Position numbers and translations under genes: made by a program. A stretch of DNA of 64,000 bases. Source: Legionella quinlivanii. GTDB taxonomy: Bacteria > Pseudomonadota > Gammaproteobacteria > Legionellales > Legionellaceae. Location: the NCBI RefSeq assembly GCF_003265995.1, contig NZ_MVJN01000012.1:1-64000 (forward strand). Reading direction: 5' to 3'. Positions 44,201-51,523 of the stretch are shown here, one piece after another; the stretch's first letter is position 1, and each line of letters opens with the position of its first letter. Under the pieces are notes generated by a model, which did not search any database, had not been told where the DNA came from, and saw only the letters and a list, made by a program, of their open reading frames with translations.

Positions 44201-46925
44201 AGCAGTTATCTCACCTGAAATGGCTGCCAATTTGCAAGTTTCTGACCTAAAAGTTTTAAACCAGCTGTGGGTTAGCAAATACCATTTCTCTACAGAACAG
44301 CAGAAACAGTCGGCTAACGTGATAAATCAAATGTTGGCCACCTGGAAATCTGAATCGAACGTCAGAGGACAAACGGGGCCGATGCTTAAGAGCTATCAGC
44401 AATTCCTGGAGACCGCAGAGCAGCAAGGCAATACCGAACCCGGCAATGCCTCGCTCTGGTATTTATCCAGCCTGCAAGAAATGCCCTCTGTCCAGCAAGA
44501 GTTGGATCGCTTTGTTCTCAGACCGCCATTTAAGCTGCAAGATTTGCAGGCGCAGTTTGAGAAACACTCTTTTGACGAAGCCGGAATCGAGATTTTACTT
44601 CATAAAGCAAATGAGCAATTGATGAGTCTGGAAGACTTTAGTCTATGCTGTCAATCTTTAGCTGGAATTCGCTGGTCTAAACAAAGAGAAACTAAAGAAA
44701 AGCTAAGACAAGGTCTGCAAACCTATACTCAGTTTTTGCAATCCGCAAAAGCTCAGGGTCATTCCAATCTGGCCGCAGGTTCGCAGTGGTATCTGTCAAT
44801 GCATGAACAAATGCCGATAGCCAGTCAAGAGTTAATCCGCTTTACGAATAATCCCCCTTTCAGCCTGGAAACATTACAGGAAATTCTTGCACAGCATTCA
44901 TTTAGTGATGGCGGCTTAAAGCATCTGTTGCGCCTGGCTAATCAACAACATATGACTGCCGAGCTGTTCAAAATTTATTGCCAGGTTCTGGGCTCTATCA
45001 AATGGTCATTACAGCAGGAATCCAGCGAGCAACTCAAAGAACTCTTGCAGGCATTAGAACAATTCCTGCATAGAGCAAGGCATGAAAGGCACAGTGATTT
45101 GGTAAAAGGCGCTCAGTGGTTTGTCTCGCTATTCTATAAGATGCCTGCTGTAAGCAAAGAATTGCAATCCCATGCAACCAATTGTTTATTCAGTCTCGAA
45201 GATTGGCAGACCGCGATGGGAGATCTCTCAATAACCCAAACAGATGTCAGCGCCCTTTTGAGGCTCGCCCGTCACTTAAATCAAAACCTCAGCGACTTCT
45301 CGGCTTGCTGTCAATCATTGAACAGCATCAGAAAAATTGTTGAAGAAAGCTCTCTTCTCAATCTTGGCGATAAAAAAGCCTTTGATCAGAATTTAAAATT
45401 ATTACCTGCAAGTTCTTTAGCTATTTTACTCAAAGTATGGAGCGGCTTTCAGCTAAATATACAGGCCAATCCAGCCAGTCTGATGCAATCGCTGCGTTAT
45501 GCTGAAAACAGAAACATTAAAGACAGGGAATTAGAGCCTCTTTTAAGGGCATTATTTATGGCGGTGGGCAGCGAACCTAAATCCAGCCCGCAGGAATTGG
45601 CTTACATTTTTGAAGGAGTTAATCGTTTTCAGCAAAACAACTCTGTCGAAATTGAAAAACTGAATGCTATTCTGCAAAGCACCAATAAACTGCCTCAAGA
45701 ACAATATTTGCACGATAATCTGGCGGTCTATCTGAGCGATACTCCTGATGAGCAGCAGGACGCCGTAAAGGATATGGCTGAGTGGTTTTACAAAAAAGCC
45801 TCTGACTGCCGTGGTGACGTGGAGCTGATGAAAGAAAATGTTCGACAGGAAAGCTGGTATCAATTTGATAACAAAACTGCCAATCAGACCCGTAACCGCG
45901 TGATGTGGCTGCATATGCTAAATCACCAGGCCTTTGTCAATGCTAGACAGAATGAGACCCGACGCATTAATTGGTCAGACAAGAAAAATGAAATGCTTTT
46001 GGAAGATGGCCTTAAACACTATACTCAGGAAAGCAGACGGATTTTAGCGCAAAAGCCCTCGAGCAACTTGCGTCTGGTGCGCGACCTCAGTCCGGTGCAA
46101 CAGCAAGGCTTATTCCAGATAGCCAATGAATTAGCAATTATCGGCAAACCCAATCTGGATTTAAATGCTCTTCATGGCAAAAAAGAGAGTAAAGCTTTAT
46201 TAACCGATCTCGAAAAGAACTTGACTCTCCTGGGTAAACAATACAAAGGAGCCTGGTTTAAATCTGAAACGCGTGATCAACAAATTAATTCTTTGCTCGT
46301 AAGACTTAATAATAAAGAAGCAGCAAGTCCCAATCGCTATATTGAACTTTTGAATGTTCTTCGCGAAACCCGTAATAACATACTCGATGATGATATCGCG
46401 AAAAATCAGCAACGAAGCGGACGTAAACTCAATCAAAGCGGGCATAGCCGCCTGTTAAGTACAATAAACCAGATGGAAGATCAAATTGTACGACACTGGG
46501 TACAGGATACTACGGTGCTGCAGGATTTTCAGGCTTATGAAATTCGTTGCAAAGAAGATATTATCGAGTTGACGGCTAAACTTGAGACAATGGCTAAAGA
46601 TTATCTCGATGATATTTTTTCCAGAAACGGCTTTATGGACAGAACCTTTTGGAAAACAGCCAATGAAAAGGAAAATTTCAATGTATCAAACCTGAGGAAC
46701 AAACTTAATCAATTTATCCGAACCCATGAAGGGAACCTGAATGATTTGGGCGGTGAAGAATTAGCCGGCTTAATTCAAATATTAAAAGAAGAGAAATTTT
46801 CTGGTCATTTGCAAACAATAGGTCAGGAAATATTAAGCCGGGCAGAGTCTTTAAGTGCCTATCTCATACAACGAAAAGAACAGCCACATCCAGCTCAGGA
46901 ACTGGATAGAGGTTATGCCGGTTAA
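35220..46925 (+). CDS. Giant protein with SecA-like ATPase core and C-terminal 110-residue repeats
   Basis: 3,901 residues from the ATG at 35220, which has a GAGG site six bases away; an open TTG at 35208 is less likely. Residues 1-770 and 810-2000 are helix-rich with no fold I know, joined by a Gln-rich linker near 780-805. Residues about 2020-2510 carry SecA-type motor motifs in order: GTGEGKS (2029-2035), a TAKRSLAERDLEDY segment like SecA motif Ia, DEFDD (2131-2135) in the Walker B position, a region like the SecA FQNYFRLY..GMTGT block, and GGRTARNG (2482-2489) like the arginine-finger motif VI. Three repeats of exactly 110 residues start at 3059, 3169 and 3279. No signal peptide. A secreted effector or a large intracellular machine are both possible. 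Confidence 0.8.
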   Translation: MYSDSFPKLRQKYNFDNFEEIFEALETHFHGLFNLPVLEEEIKHKRKGSYTELFDKIISQLNSRKLFTIGEISQTISEILQTDQSVRKCFLEKMVFVPPFEGKPSLQPGFLEKTATGQLKPAEPVTYLDMLRLTEHIKHRAAHKGRHFEFNVFNLLNIQPENAQAIKLRNNALIVNFNRDPKGLAKWGVVDLRNKMNPQIYCETPLLEEEKKELEKRLAIEFQEVSARKAINLISTGYTAIAWLDQNISKTWLFDVSSDFNFLLGCYVFAQFRGDDDAKGVHYSCYEQEYNRFCTEAFKRINKTLQDTTPEGKWAGYLPIKLAAISALPNIAGKPITPNSLVDVIRIFGENEYEINVFDAHWKPAYRSNIPGLVPAMTRFGYPPVLRIENELTTLTVPDNIDQSSFQLEHKNACRETETNSAFFNYMSLDKSSRTIPQRDMATAMVLNTFRGQSKQPKLKIHLPAKFNLNLEESLLIKKQVQDNAHITELLINEANHSLRQLRDELLPVLGRNRWLKESGYLPPMVDNYWQRVARFWLLHLNEADDLAANKKEHKIFKQCIEDMGVKGLSEVLSFLRDSDLSENLLSIYGRNRPLFYLSCQQHEVREYLALLSDHLRNGYSFPFNQISAAYQPGNDKAYIALLEHINEKDSFEQINLAQCLRHKREFATFLSELARAAQRGRWTGLIVIPELEGDKTTTEEYRELRSLYRQLNNVILNNRHLKQGAMLSLQIRENSRFDHAKSDNAFAEPKALHPSAESIKLHFDDADKGPWPLQRGSGVQLQMQQQQEIQQNRQIQQEQQRMGLQVVEEVITSELVTYDNIDRLLGKYYQDYIAENQCDVKRYAPLGTPEETPLQAFFHTWINAEPRVKAPHVISAMTLDAAKVMLRHHTRLSSGPKTNNTPKGIYTQRSKDGQLILCYNIEMGYVCGVPTPLTVDLQVTKPVQEFWEGDFRQFNIDYYLERRPKLETADDFQPLVLFEVLQPEKDYSEEWKTFSVKNPDIAAMVKDVPRVLRHWQVFIQAWQYGGPEAITAFFKLKEQDLLLKLPRACDILFSRQPELAEWTKMWAKRGQADISTLRALGQVYYRNGEETLGLLIAKFRQIENQLGNQFFDAFHSEVLSKAENYNFYISPAFFTAIDSMIEQLAPARAQPHREAWLGFCSKHLNHVPAEHTEVLWKAFDYLVKELAKMDLSLSGDEFSQFEPRNMLVEVDRILDSLRSLPAQEEKTRFLKSLHKMDLTHGGVHYAIQQEHFKYFDEELKLSHFKHGKPTYAPELSSIFSWTSNEAALNIRRTLASRSQFSHEDYSLISDKLANNDLLSRHQLLWLLYTQYDARQMPAIVDQVQSLPVSLVTSIASHLHEAIFRLGHAQINITLNTLDAAKDILQTRRGQTLLAAYPHGNFLEALDLLMEGGNQAKIQDLLNLFEIKLAFKASYPQFLQLAAYKAATLFGAFTEKQLRDFIQATEGLTLAVMNELDLLLNHLFSVNFNQGTPLALHQPKNWDDFLRTIGEMNNRPVNRTAIRKQFISRLSDQNILFKYSRSGEFRNLAEEERPAKLGLFVDHQHRLWTFLKNHIVIPTQGEATEALQPLIAFFTSLQLNRTYLNEVEPLLAILEKTAKDQVWSASYFSKILDVLKPEDEQVPFPLDMLQVILADELLKAKPIDNAEKDFPQDLIIPLKGILKNTVFSRPQQTALCQLALHEYQYARTTSLLTEAINLLSSEQHAASRDSALQILNSSLNKMSMENRFAKLRQLLNHPMPNQSVKEAWHKSTALWLKAIAADPREENLFNQVMAKLGDERSAERALVFHIIAWSCLQPGLRDKEAYEYELDRKAPKLIERLSRLSLDELTALAAAYPHQPSPGADDLIRLLKRADISHDFKKELSGFLKNPHPEIRPDHSHVPKTRAADLRRMFTSTRVTDGKVNRPLTATEIARISLMFAELKRLETGEAFVEGCNKAIADLSRNELAEAFHRLCKSPASDSRQVQIWALEFHALGLTTRKYPHMAQQFALIANDVAVTASSRVLRLGTGEGKSHFVAMRAAKKAAQGQTATVFTAKRSLAERDLEDYQAFYDYLNISTSTITPKSSRESYTGAQVHYTTLGDLSLFLDEQSFQGQPIEIDPDKSEGLGDEFDDTYFGQGRKMAFNYARPTGRTPKQMIWFYRALNDFYETHKERFKIEEITRESVEALLEFLVEKAQDDEEKTKYLLLLARDGLQLVSWIQSAHEAMSLQRGEKYSVLEDNVPIGGASYLLKEIVPLTTNNHKATGSTFSAGVHQLVATNLNEEAKKQNEAQNYHVLPESHIISSQVASTLIPRLWKRWEGFTATISTSQAQALNKEHGTQVLHVSTNQSDLRYWHNARFYRNQEQRIEAMLQQLKLCMAEKKSVLFACKNDKKVLEIKSILSARLSKEELENLLFYTNEDKETSSEVLAKKQRMEEWKGGKKQKGIALVASGFGRGDNVGVEAVFIFDTGDVNDLLQTGGRTARNGEEGQVFQFYLEDELQQEREQLLRIIEATPGLEHGKIKASLQEVPGNSENEKLFEQVMLLREYVFTLQNAATQGFRTGIAQFSGWGMRLISTFIDPGQASEFTSMLTRHLNSLEKKWLSISALNHLTSLEKIRLIEERIGEAAKDLQANYEELMGKVNITPFNFTPAAEITLLIQLEQFQPADKSTYNMANLGAILSALPVGTKSHELLNSIPEQLAILATQADILESFTHDAQEFVSIEQFSEQLKIRVQQITKASPIHGQIKAGGLLTPNADDILKAVSSEIRQSFVRLSGKLHPSLQHILSQWMTGPGLLEDKDRVGRILPLLNYLGQFSEYEQLRWGKLYLENIDNLLHDTPMSDMSHRFSGGAMSYEDNESLWHLAHSFPNDEGKLFTQLKEATQSNYVQRIRMLRHCEDLMTQLPEEDRELFLQQFARVMQQFSEGVNWDSFNTLVKKTGHWWNLNEGQYRAELRALWSSLAEGMTSAALPVISSLLNEQGKGWYQCLQPAVISPEMAANLQVSDLKVLNQLWVSKYHFSTEQQKQSANVINQMLATWKSESNVRGQTGPMLKSYQQFLETAEQQGNTEPGNASLWYLSSLQEMPSVQQELDRFVLRPPFKLQDLQAQFEKHSFDEAGIEILLHKANEQLMSLEDFSLCCQSLAGIRWSKQRETKEKLRQGLQTYTQFLQSAKAQGHSNLAAGSQWYLSMHEQMPIASQELIRFTNNPPFSLETLQEILAQHSFSDGGLKHLLRLANQQHMTAELFKIYCQVLGSIKWSLQQESSEQLKELLQALEQFLHRARHERHSDLVKGAQWFVSLFYKMPAVSKELQSHATNCLFSLEDWQTAMGDLSITQTDVSALLRLARHLNQNLSDFSACCQSLNSIRKIVEESSLLNLGDKKAFDQNLKLLPASSLAILLKVWSGFQLNIQANPASLMQSLRYAENRNIKDRELEPLLRALFMAVGSEPKSSPQELAYIFEGVNRFQQNNSVEIEKLNAILQSTNKLPQEQYLHDNLAVYLSDTPDEQQDAVKDMAEWFYKKASDCRGDVELMKENVRQESWYQFDNKTANQTRNRVMWLHMLNHQAFVNARQNETRRINWSDKKNEMLLEDGLKHYTQESRRILAQKPSSNLRLVRDLSPVQQQGLFQIANELAIIGKPNLDLNALHGKKESKALLTDLEKNLTLLGKQYKGAWFKSETRDQQINSLLVRLNNKEAASPNRYIELLNVLRETRNNILDDDIAKNQQRSGRKLNQSGHSRLLSTINQMEDQIVRHWVQDTTVLQDFQAYEIRCKEDIIELTAKLETMAKDYLDDIFSRNGFMDRTFWKTANEKENFNVSNLRNKLNQFIRTHEGNLNDLGGEELAGLIQILKEEKFSGHLQTIGQEILSRAESLSAYLIQRKEQPHPAQELDRGYAG
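44394..45383 (+). repeat. Three tandem 330-base coding repeats
   Basis: Units start at 44394, 44724 and 45054, each exactly 330 bases (110 residues), without indels. Shared landmarks at the same offset: QFL near the start, then WYLS or WFVS, MPxxxxEL, FSLEDLQ-like, LLRLAN-like and CCQSL or CQVLGSI near the end. DNA identity is low, so the duplication is old and held at constant length by selection on the protein. Confidence 0.75.
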
Positions 46926-46942
46926 ATTTGGATTGTAGTTCA

Positions 46943-46986
46943 AAGCATATGCCCGTCCTTTGCGAAGGCAAGGGCAGGCATTGCTT
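46943..46986. terminator. Nested dyad between convergent genes
   Basis: Outer arms AAGCATATGCC (46943-46953) and GGCATTGCTT (46977-46986) pair with one bulged base. Inside them CCTT and AAGG enclose TGCG. It lies in the 122-base gap between the giant gene and the convergent ankyrin gene. It may be a bidirectional terminator without a T tract. Confidence 0.3.
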
Positions 46987-47047
46987 AACTGGCTGCTTTA
47001 AAATTACCAAATTCAATCAGGTTAATTCTGGCTCATCAGTCTCATCC

Positions 47048-48805
47048 CTAGCAGCTTAGCGCTCTTGGTCCCTGAGAGGCCTCCTCACCTTCCTGAACCA
47101 ACATCTCCTCTGCTCCCAAGTCAGCCATTTTAGCCGGTGGAGGTACATCTTTTCCTGACAAATGGTATTTTTCGGCCACTTTCTGTTTAATGGATAACTG
47201 CTCTGGAGTTAATACGTATTCCCCCTTGAAAAAGAGAGCTCTTGTTTCCCTGGTAAATAATGAGTCAGCTGCGGCCATGTCCAGGGAGTAATAACGAGGA
47301 TCTCGATGACTGCTCGAAGGCTCCTTACTGCTTTCTATAAATTGCGCTCCTTTGGAGGATAACTGAGGAGCGATATCTTCATTAAGGGTCTTTAAGGCAT
47401 AAAAGGGAGGCGTTTTCCCTTTGGCATTACCCACATTCACCAGCCCTTTATTTTGCTCCAGACAAGCAGTAGCCAATGCCAGGTTCTCTGCTTTCTCTGC
47501 CTCATTCAAGCTGCTTCGTCTGGCAGTAATATGTAAAGCAGTATCTCCTGCTTTAATACAGCCCAGGTGATCTTTACCATCATTGACTTTTACAGATTCA
47601 CTGATTGAACTATATGAGCTGATGCTAGAATATGTTTTCATTCTTACGCTTGGATAAACAGGCGTTTGGGCCTTCGCTCCTGATTTAATCAGCAGTGTAG
47701 CAGTAGAAATATGTTTATTTAATAAGGCTTGTTTAATAGCAAGCTCACCCGCTTGCCCGGTAAAATCAGCCCCTCCTGCTTTCAGTTTTTCAAGCATCGC
47801 ATTATCGCCCTTCTGAGCGGCGTAGACGATAGCGGTAAATCCTGATGCGTCTACGATATCAGGATTGGCTCCATGAGTTAACAAAAGCTCCACTTTGCCT
47901 AATTGTTTCTGGATAACCGCCTGAATTAAAGCGGTCTTTCCTGAATCGTTTTTAGCATCCATTATCGTATGATTAACCCGACGGCTCTTATCCTCAGCTT
48001 CAGGGTTAACTATGGATAAGATAGTGGTTAATTGCGAAGCAGTGATCTTCGTATTGTTTGACGCAGCATGAAGCACTGTTTCCTTGTTCCCGGTTAATTT
48101 TTCCAGATGAAGACCTTTTAGCAAACTGCGCAGCTCCTCTTCCGTCAGACTGTCAGCCTGCTTGTGGCTTACAGCCAGAAATGCGGCAGTCTCCCCTCGT
48201 TGATTCTGCAAATTTCTGTTGTAGTCGTATCGCATCAACTCCCGCAGGATGCCTAAATCTTCTCTATGTAAAGCATAGTGAACGGGAGTACTCAATCCAG
48301 GGAAGGTATGAAGGCCTTTTGATGCAAAAGAAGAAGCTTTTATAGTAGCCTGATTAGTATTGATGCCATTCGCCAAGAGCATTTTTACATTTGGGAGGCT
48401 TCCAGCAGCAACCGCATAATGCAAAGGGTTTTCACCCTGCGTGTTCAATGCGTTAAGCGTCTCTTTGCTCCAGATCAAGACATTTAAATCCACATCAGCC
48501 GCAGTCGCTGCAAAGTGAATAGGCAATTCGCCCTGTTTGTTAGCTATTGTGACGGAAGCCTTATGATTTATCAGTGTTTTCGCGGCTTCATAATGATGCC
48601 CGCGGGCCGCAAAAAGTAATGCAGTATCCCCAAGGTCTGTCTGAGCATTAACCAAAGCTGCGTCCTTTAACAGCTCATCCATAAGTTTACTATTCCCAAC
48701 TCTCGCTGCGCGATGAAGTGCAGTTTCTCCCTTGGGATTTTTGTCATGAACAGGCATGATCGTAGCTTGCGAAGCCGCAGGTGCTTTCCGAAACAGACTT
48801 AACAT
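47048..48805 (-). CDS. Ankyrin-repeat protein, candidate secreted effector
   Basis: 585 residues. Ankyrin repeats fill about 25-380, with typical phrases GETALHRAARVGN, GDTALLFAARGHH, GENPLHYAVAAGS, GKTALIQAVIQKQ and GFTAIVYAAQKGD. A degenerate set recurs near 410-480 (GDTALHITARRSS, GKTPPFYAL). A Ser-rich stretch near 390-400 splits them. The last 26 residues are acidic (GAEEMLVQEGEEASQG), which resembles the Glu-rich C-terminal translocation signal of Dot/Icm type IV substrates. No signal peptide or membrane helix. Convergent with the giant gene. Confidence 0.85.
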   Translation of the reverse strand: MLSLFRKAPAASQATIMPVHDKNPKGETALHRAARVGNSKLMDELLKDAALVNAQTDLGDTALLFAARGHHYEAAKTLINHKASVTIANKQGELPIHFAATAADVDLNVLIWSKETLNALNTQGENPLHYAVAAGSLPNVKMLLANGINTNQATIKASSFASKGLHTFPGLSTPVHYALHREDLGILRELMRYDYNRNLQNQRGETAAFLAVSHKQADSLTEEELRSLLKGLHLEKLTGNKETVLHAASNNTKITASQLTTILSIVNPEAEDKSRRVNHTIMDAKNDSGKTALIQAVIQKQLGKVELLLTHGANPDIVDASGFTAIVYAAQKGDNAMLEKLKAGGADFTGQAGELAIKQALLNKHISTATLLIKSGAKAQTPVYPSVRMKTYSSISSYSSISESVKVNDGKDHLGCIKAGDTALHITARRSSLNEAEKAENLALATACLEQNKGLVNVGNAKGKTPPFYALKTLNEDIAPQLSSKGAQFIESSKEPSSSHRDPRYYSLDMAAADSLFTRETRALFFKGEYVLTPEQLSIKQKVAEKYHLSGKDVPPPAKMADLGAEEMLVQEGEEASQGPRALSC

Positions 48806-49049
48806 AGATATCCTTAACTATTAAAAAACTCATTATCTTTTGAAACATTCAGAATGGCAATCCGGAATGTTATTCAGTTCTTTTTCATTAGGTGTTGCAT
48901 AAAACGCTTACGCAGGCATTAGATGCGAAAATGTGCTTGTAGGTGCGTTTATTCTAATTTGACAAGCAGTCAATGCTCTGCCAATCTTATTTTTAATAAA
49001 TTCTATGGCCTTAAAAAAATACCAACTCCAAATCTCAAAGGGAATTATC

Positions 49050-50057
49050 ATGACCAAAGTCCATGCCTATGCAACCAGAGAAAAATCCAGTCAACTTTCT
49101 CCTTTCGAATATGATTTAGGTGAAATTGGTGCAGATCAAGTTGATATTAAAGTGGAATCATGCGGCATTTGCCATTCAGATCTGGCTATGATTGATAATG
49201 AATGGGGTTTCAGTAATTATCCGATTGTTCCTGGTCATGAAGTCATAGGGACGGTTAAGACTGTCGGAGATCATGTTAAAAATCTGAAAATCGGACAGCG
49301 TGTAGGCCTGGGTTGGTTTAGTGGAAGCTGCATGCATTGCCATCGTTGTCTCAGTGGGGATCATAATCTTTGTGGAACGGCAGAACAAACGATAATCGGA
49401 CGACATGGTGGATTTGCAGATACGGTGCGTTGTAACTCAGAATGGGCAATCGCATTACCCGATGCGATTGATGCTAAAAATGCCGGTCCATTATTCTGCG
49501 GCGGAATTACTGTATTCAACCCTATTGTGCAATTTGAAGTGCGCCCTACTCATCGCGTAGGCGTTATTGGTATTGGCGGGCTAGGTCATTTGGCATTACA
49601 GTTTCTCAACAAATGGGGATGCGAAGTTACAGCCTTTTCGTCTTCCCCTGGCAAAGAAGCAGAAGCCAAAGAGATGGGCGCGCATCATGTCGTTAATTCA
49701 AAAGATCCAAAAGCAATCGAAGCACTTGCAGGACAGTTTGACTTTATAATGAACACCACTAATGCTAATCTGGATTGGTCAGCCTACATTAATGCGCTTG
49801 CTCCACATGGACGTCTTCATACAGTTGGTGTAACCTCCGCGCCTATTCCTGCACAATCAATGCAACTGATTATGACTCAGCGCAGTATCTCAGGCTCCCC
49901 TCTCGGCAGCCCGGCTACCATCCAAGACATGCTGCAATTCTGCGCACGACACAACATCATCCCCATGACTGAACACTTTGCAATGAAAGACGTGAATAAA
50001 GCTTTGGATCATCTGCGCTCAGGTAAAGCACGATATCGTATTGTTTTGGATAATTAG
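49050..50057 (+). CDS. Zinc-dependent alcohol dehydrogenase (YahK/CAD type)
   Basis: NADP-dependent alcohol/aldehyde reductase of about 335 residues. The ATG at 49050 is chosen because AAAGGGA lies just upstream and homology begins at once; an upstream ATG (49005) adds 15 unsupported residues. Catalytic zinc ligands: CGICHSDL and GHEVIG. The structural zinc site has four Cys in GSCMHCHRCLSGDHNLC. The Rossmann motif is GVIGIGGLGHLALQF. This layout is that of cinnamyl-alcohol-type reductases such as YahK. Single gene followed by a hairpin. Confidence 0.92.
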   Translation: MTKVHAYATREKSSQLSPFEYDLGEIGADQVDIKVESCGICHSDLAMIDNEWGFSNYPIVPGHEVIGTVKTVGDHVKNLKIGQRVGLGWFSGSCMHCHRCLSGDHNLCGTAEQTIIGRHGGFADTVRCNSEWAIALPDAIDAKNAGPLFCGGITVFNPIVQFEVRPTHRVGVIGIGGLGHLALQFLNKWGCEVTAFSSSPGKEAEAKEMGAHHVVNSKDPKAIEALAGQFDFIMNTTNANLDWSAYINALAPHGRLHTVGVTSAPIPAQSMQLIMTQRSISGSPLGSPATIQDMLQFCARHNIIPMTEHFAMKDVNKALDHLRSGKARYRIVLDN

Positions 50058-50072
50058 AATCTGTTGACATCT

Positions 50073-50095
50073 GGCCGATGATTAATTCTTCGGCC
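50073..50095 (+). terminator. Hairpin after the alcohol dehydrogenase gene
   Basis: Arms GGCCGA (50073-50078) and TCGGCC (50090-50095), then a T-rich stretch, 15 bases after the stop. A moderately convincing intrinsic terminator. Confidence 0.5.
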
Positions 50096-50331
50096 TTTGA
50101 TTTATATGTCATGGGTGCCGTTAACCACGTACAACAGGCTATTCTGTACTATTTTTGCCCAAGTGCCCGATTCTGATACAATATCTCACTCAAACATTAA
50201 GAAATCATTATATTCAGAAAAGGGGTATCCATATGGTGATCAGCTCTATAATTCCATGAATGGACACCCGCTCAAGGGCAATACATTATTAATCCTGAAC
50301 TTAATCAACGTTAATAAATATTGAAAAGGTT

Positions 50332-51489
50332 CTAGTCGTATGGGCGCCACCAATCTTTGTCATAGGTAATTTTCATAACATAATCCATCGACTCGAAGGG
50401 CAAATTGTTCAAATCCAATCGATAATCTCTGTTTTCGGTAAATGCGCTGCTAACTTGCGCCCTATAACGCTCGAGGCTATGCTGAAATTTTTTCGGCTGC
50501 CATTTGAATTTTATAGTTTTTGATTGTAAAAACTGCACAAAAATATCCAGTATTCTAAACTCCGGATTGCATTCCTCAAGCCAGAGAATTTGCCTGTCAT
50601 CATGGGCTTCATTAAAAATATATTGTCCTTCACTATCGCGGATAAAGCTGAAAGAGCCATAAACCAAGCCTAATTTTGACATCAGCAAACGCAATTTCTT
50701 TTGTAACTCTTCAGGGGCTTCATAAGGCTCAACTTCAACTTGGCCTTGAGCAATCGACTGCCAATTTAATGTAGATTTTTCAGGAGAGCGATCTACAAGT
50801 TTCGCGGCAACCATAAAATCACCAAAGCAATTAATTACAATCTCATAATCCTTCTTAACTTCCATCTGGTAAATCCCGGGAGTCAATTGCAGAACCTTAT
50901 TGGGAGGTAATCCCAAAAATCTGACTTGTGATGGATTAGTCATTTTGATTTGCTTTTCTTCATGCCAGCAAGAAGTAGTCAAGGGCTTGTAAATGACTCC
51001 AGTCTTATCTTCGTTGTGAATGACAAAGTGACGAATCTCCAAAGGATCATTGGAGCATAAGGTGTAGGGTACCAATAGCCCACATTCCTGAGCTAATTTT
51101 AATTGTAACAATTTGGAACGTGCTCGATTAGAGGCTTCTTTACTATTCACCCACCAGGCATCATCATTCAAGTTTTCAAACAAAGAATCATAAAACAAGG
51201 CATTTTCTTTCAGAGTGAACTCATAATCATCAGCATGCAAGGCCTCCCGTGGAATGAATGTTCTAATTCCGCGCCACCATACCACATCATAGTGATTATT
51301 AAGTACCGACTCATAGCAATCCGAACAACGCCATTCATATTCCCCTTTTTTGATATACACTGAATTGGTCTGCCGAGTAGGGAAATCAGCTGGATAGAGC
51401 AATCTCACTTCATGATTAACACGCTCAAGAGCAAACTTCACAAACAAGGTATGGGTATCATTCAAATCGGTGGGAATTAAAAACTTCAT
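50332..51489 (-). CDS. ATP-grasp ligase of the RiPP/graspetide maturase type
   Basis: 385 residues. An N-terminal pre-grasp region has DVVWWRGIRTFIPREAL, resembling the VWYRR segment of microviridin-type (MvdC/MvdD) ligases. The ATP-grasp core follows, with a nucleotide-binding Lys in GVIYKPL (about 170) and the metal-binding EECNPEF near 315. Such enzymes join Glu/Asp side chains to Ser, Thr or Lys of a precursor peptide. Strong ribosome-binding site (AAGGAAG). A 63-residue ORF with a leader-like start lies 34 bases upstream on the same strand. A RiPP maturase role is the best inference; another ATP-grasp amide ligase cannot be excluded. Confidence 0.75.
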   Translation of the reverse strand: MKFLIPTDLNDTHTLFVKFALERVNHEVRLLYPADFPTRQTNSVYIKKGEYEWRCSDCYESVLNNHYDVVWWRGIRTFIPREALHADDYEFTLKENALFYDSLFENLNDDAWWVNSKEASNRARSKLLQLKLAQECGLLVPYTLCSNDPLEIRHFVIHNEDKTGVIYKPLTTSCWHEEKQIKMTNPSQVRFLGLPPNKVLQLTPGIYQMEVKKDYEIVINCFGDFMVAAKLVDRSPEKSTLNWQSIAQGQVEVEPYEAPEELQKKLRLLMSKLGLVYGSFSFIRDSEGQYIFNEAHDDRQILWLEECNPEFRILDIFVQFLQSKTIKFKWQPKKFQHSLERYRAQVSSAFTENRDYRLDLNNLPFESMDYVMKITYDKDWWRPYD

Positions 51490-51523
51490 TACTTCTTCCT
51501 TAAAGCTAATTGTGACAATTTTC

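Noticed and set aside
35220-46925. Giant protein as a simple SecA paralogue (accessory SecA2)
   Set aside because: Only the motor motifs resemble SecA. The total length, the position of the motor in the middle and the lack of recognisable preprotein-binding and C-terminal zinc regions argue against a canonical translocase.
50097-50324. 75-codon ORF after the alcohol dehydrogenase gene
   Set aside because: It overlaps the T-rich tail of the hairpin, has no ribosome-binding site and an odd composition. No sign of selection as a protein.
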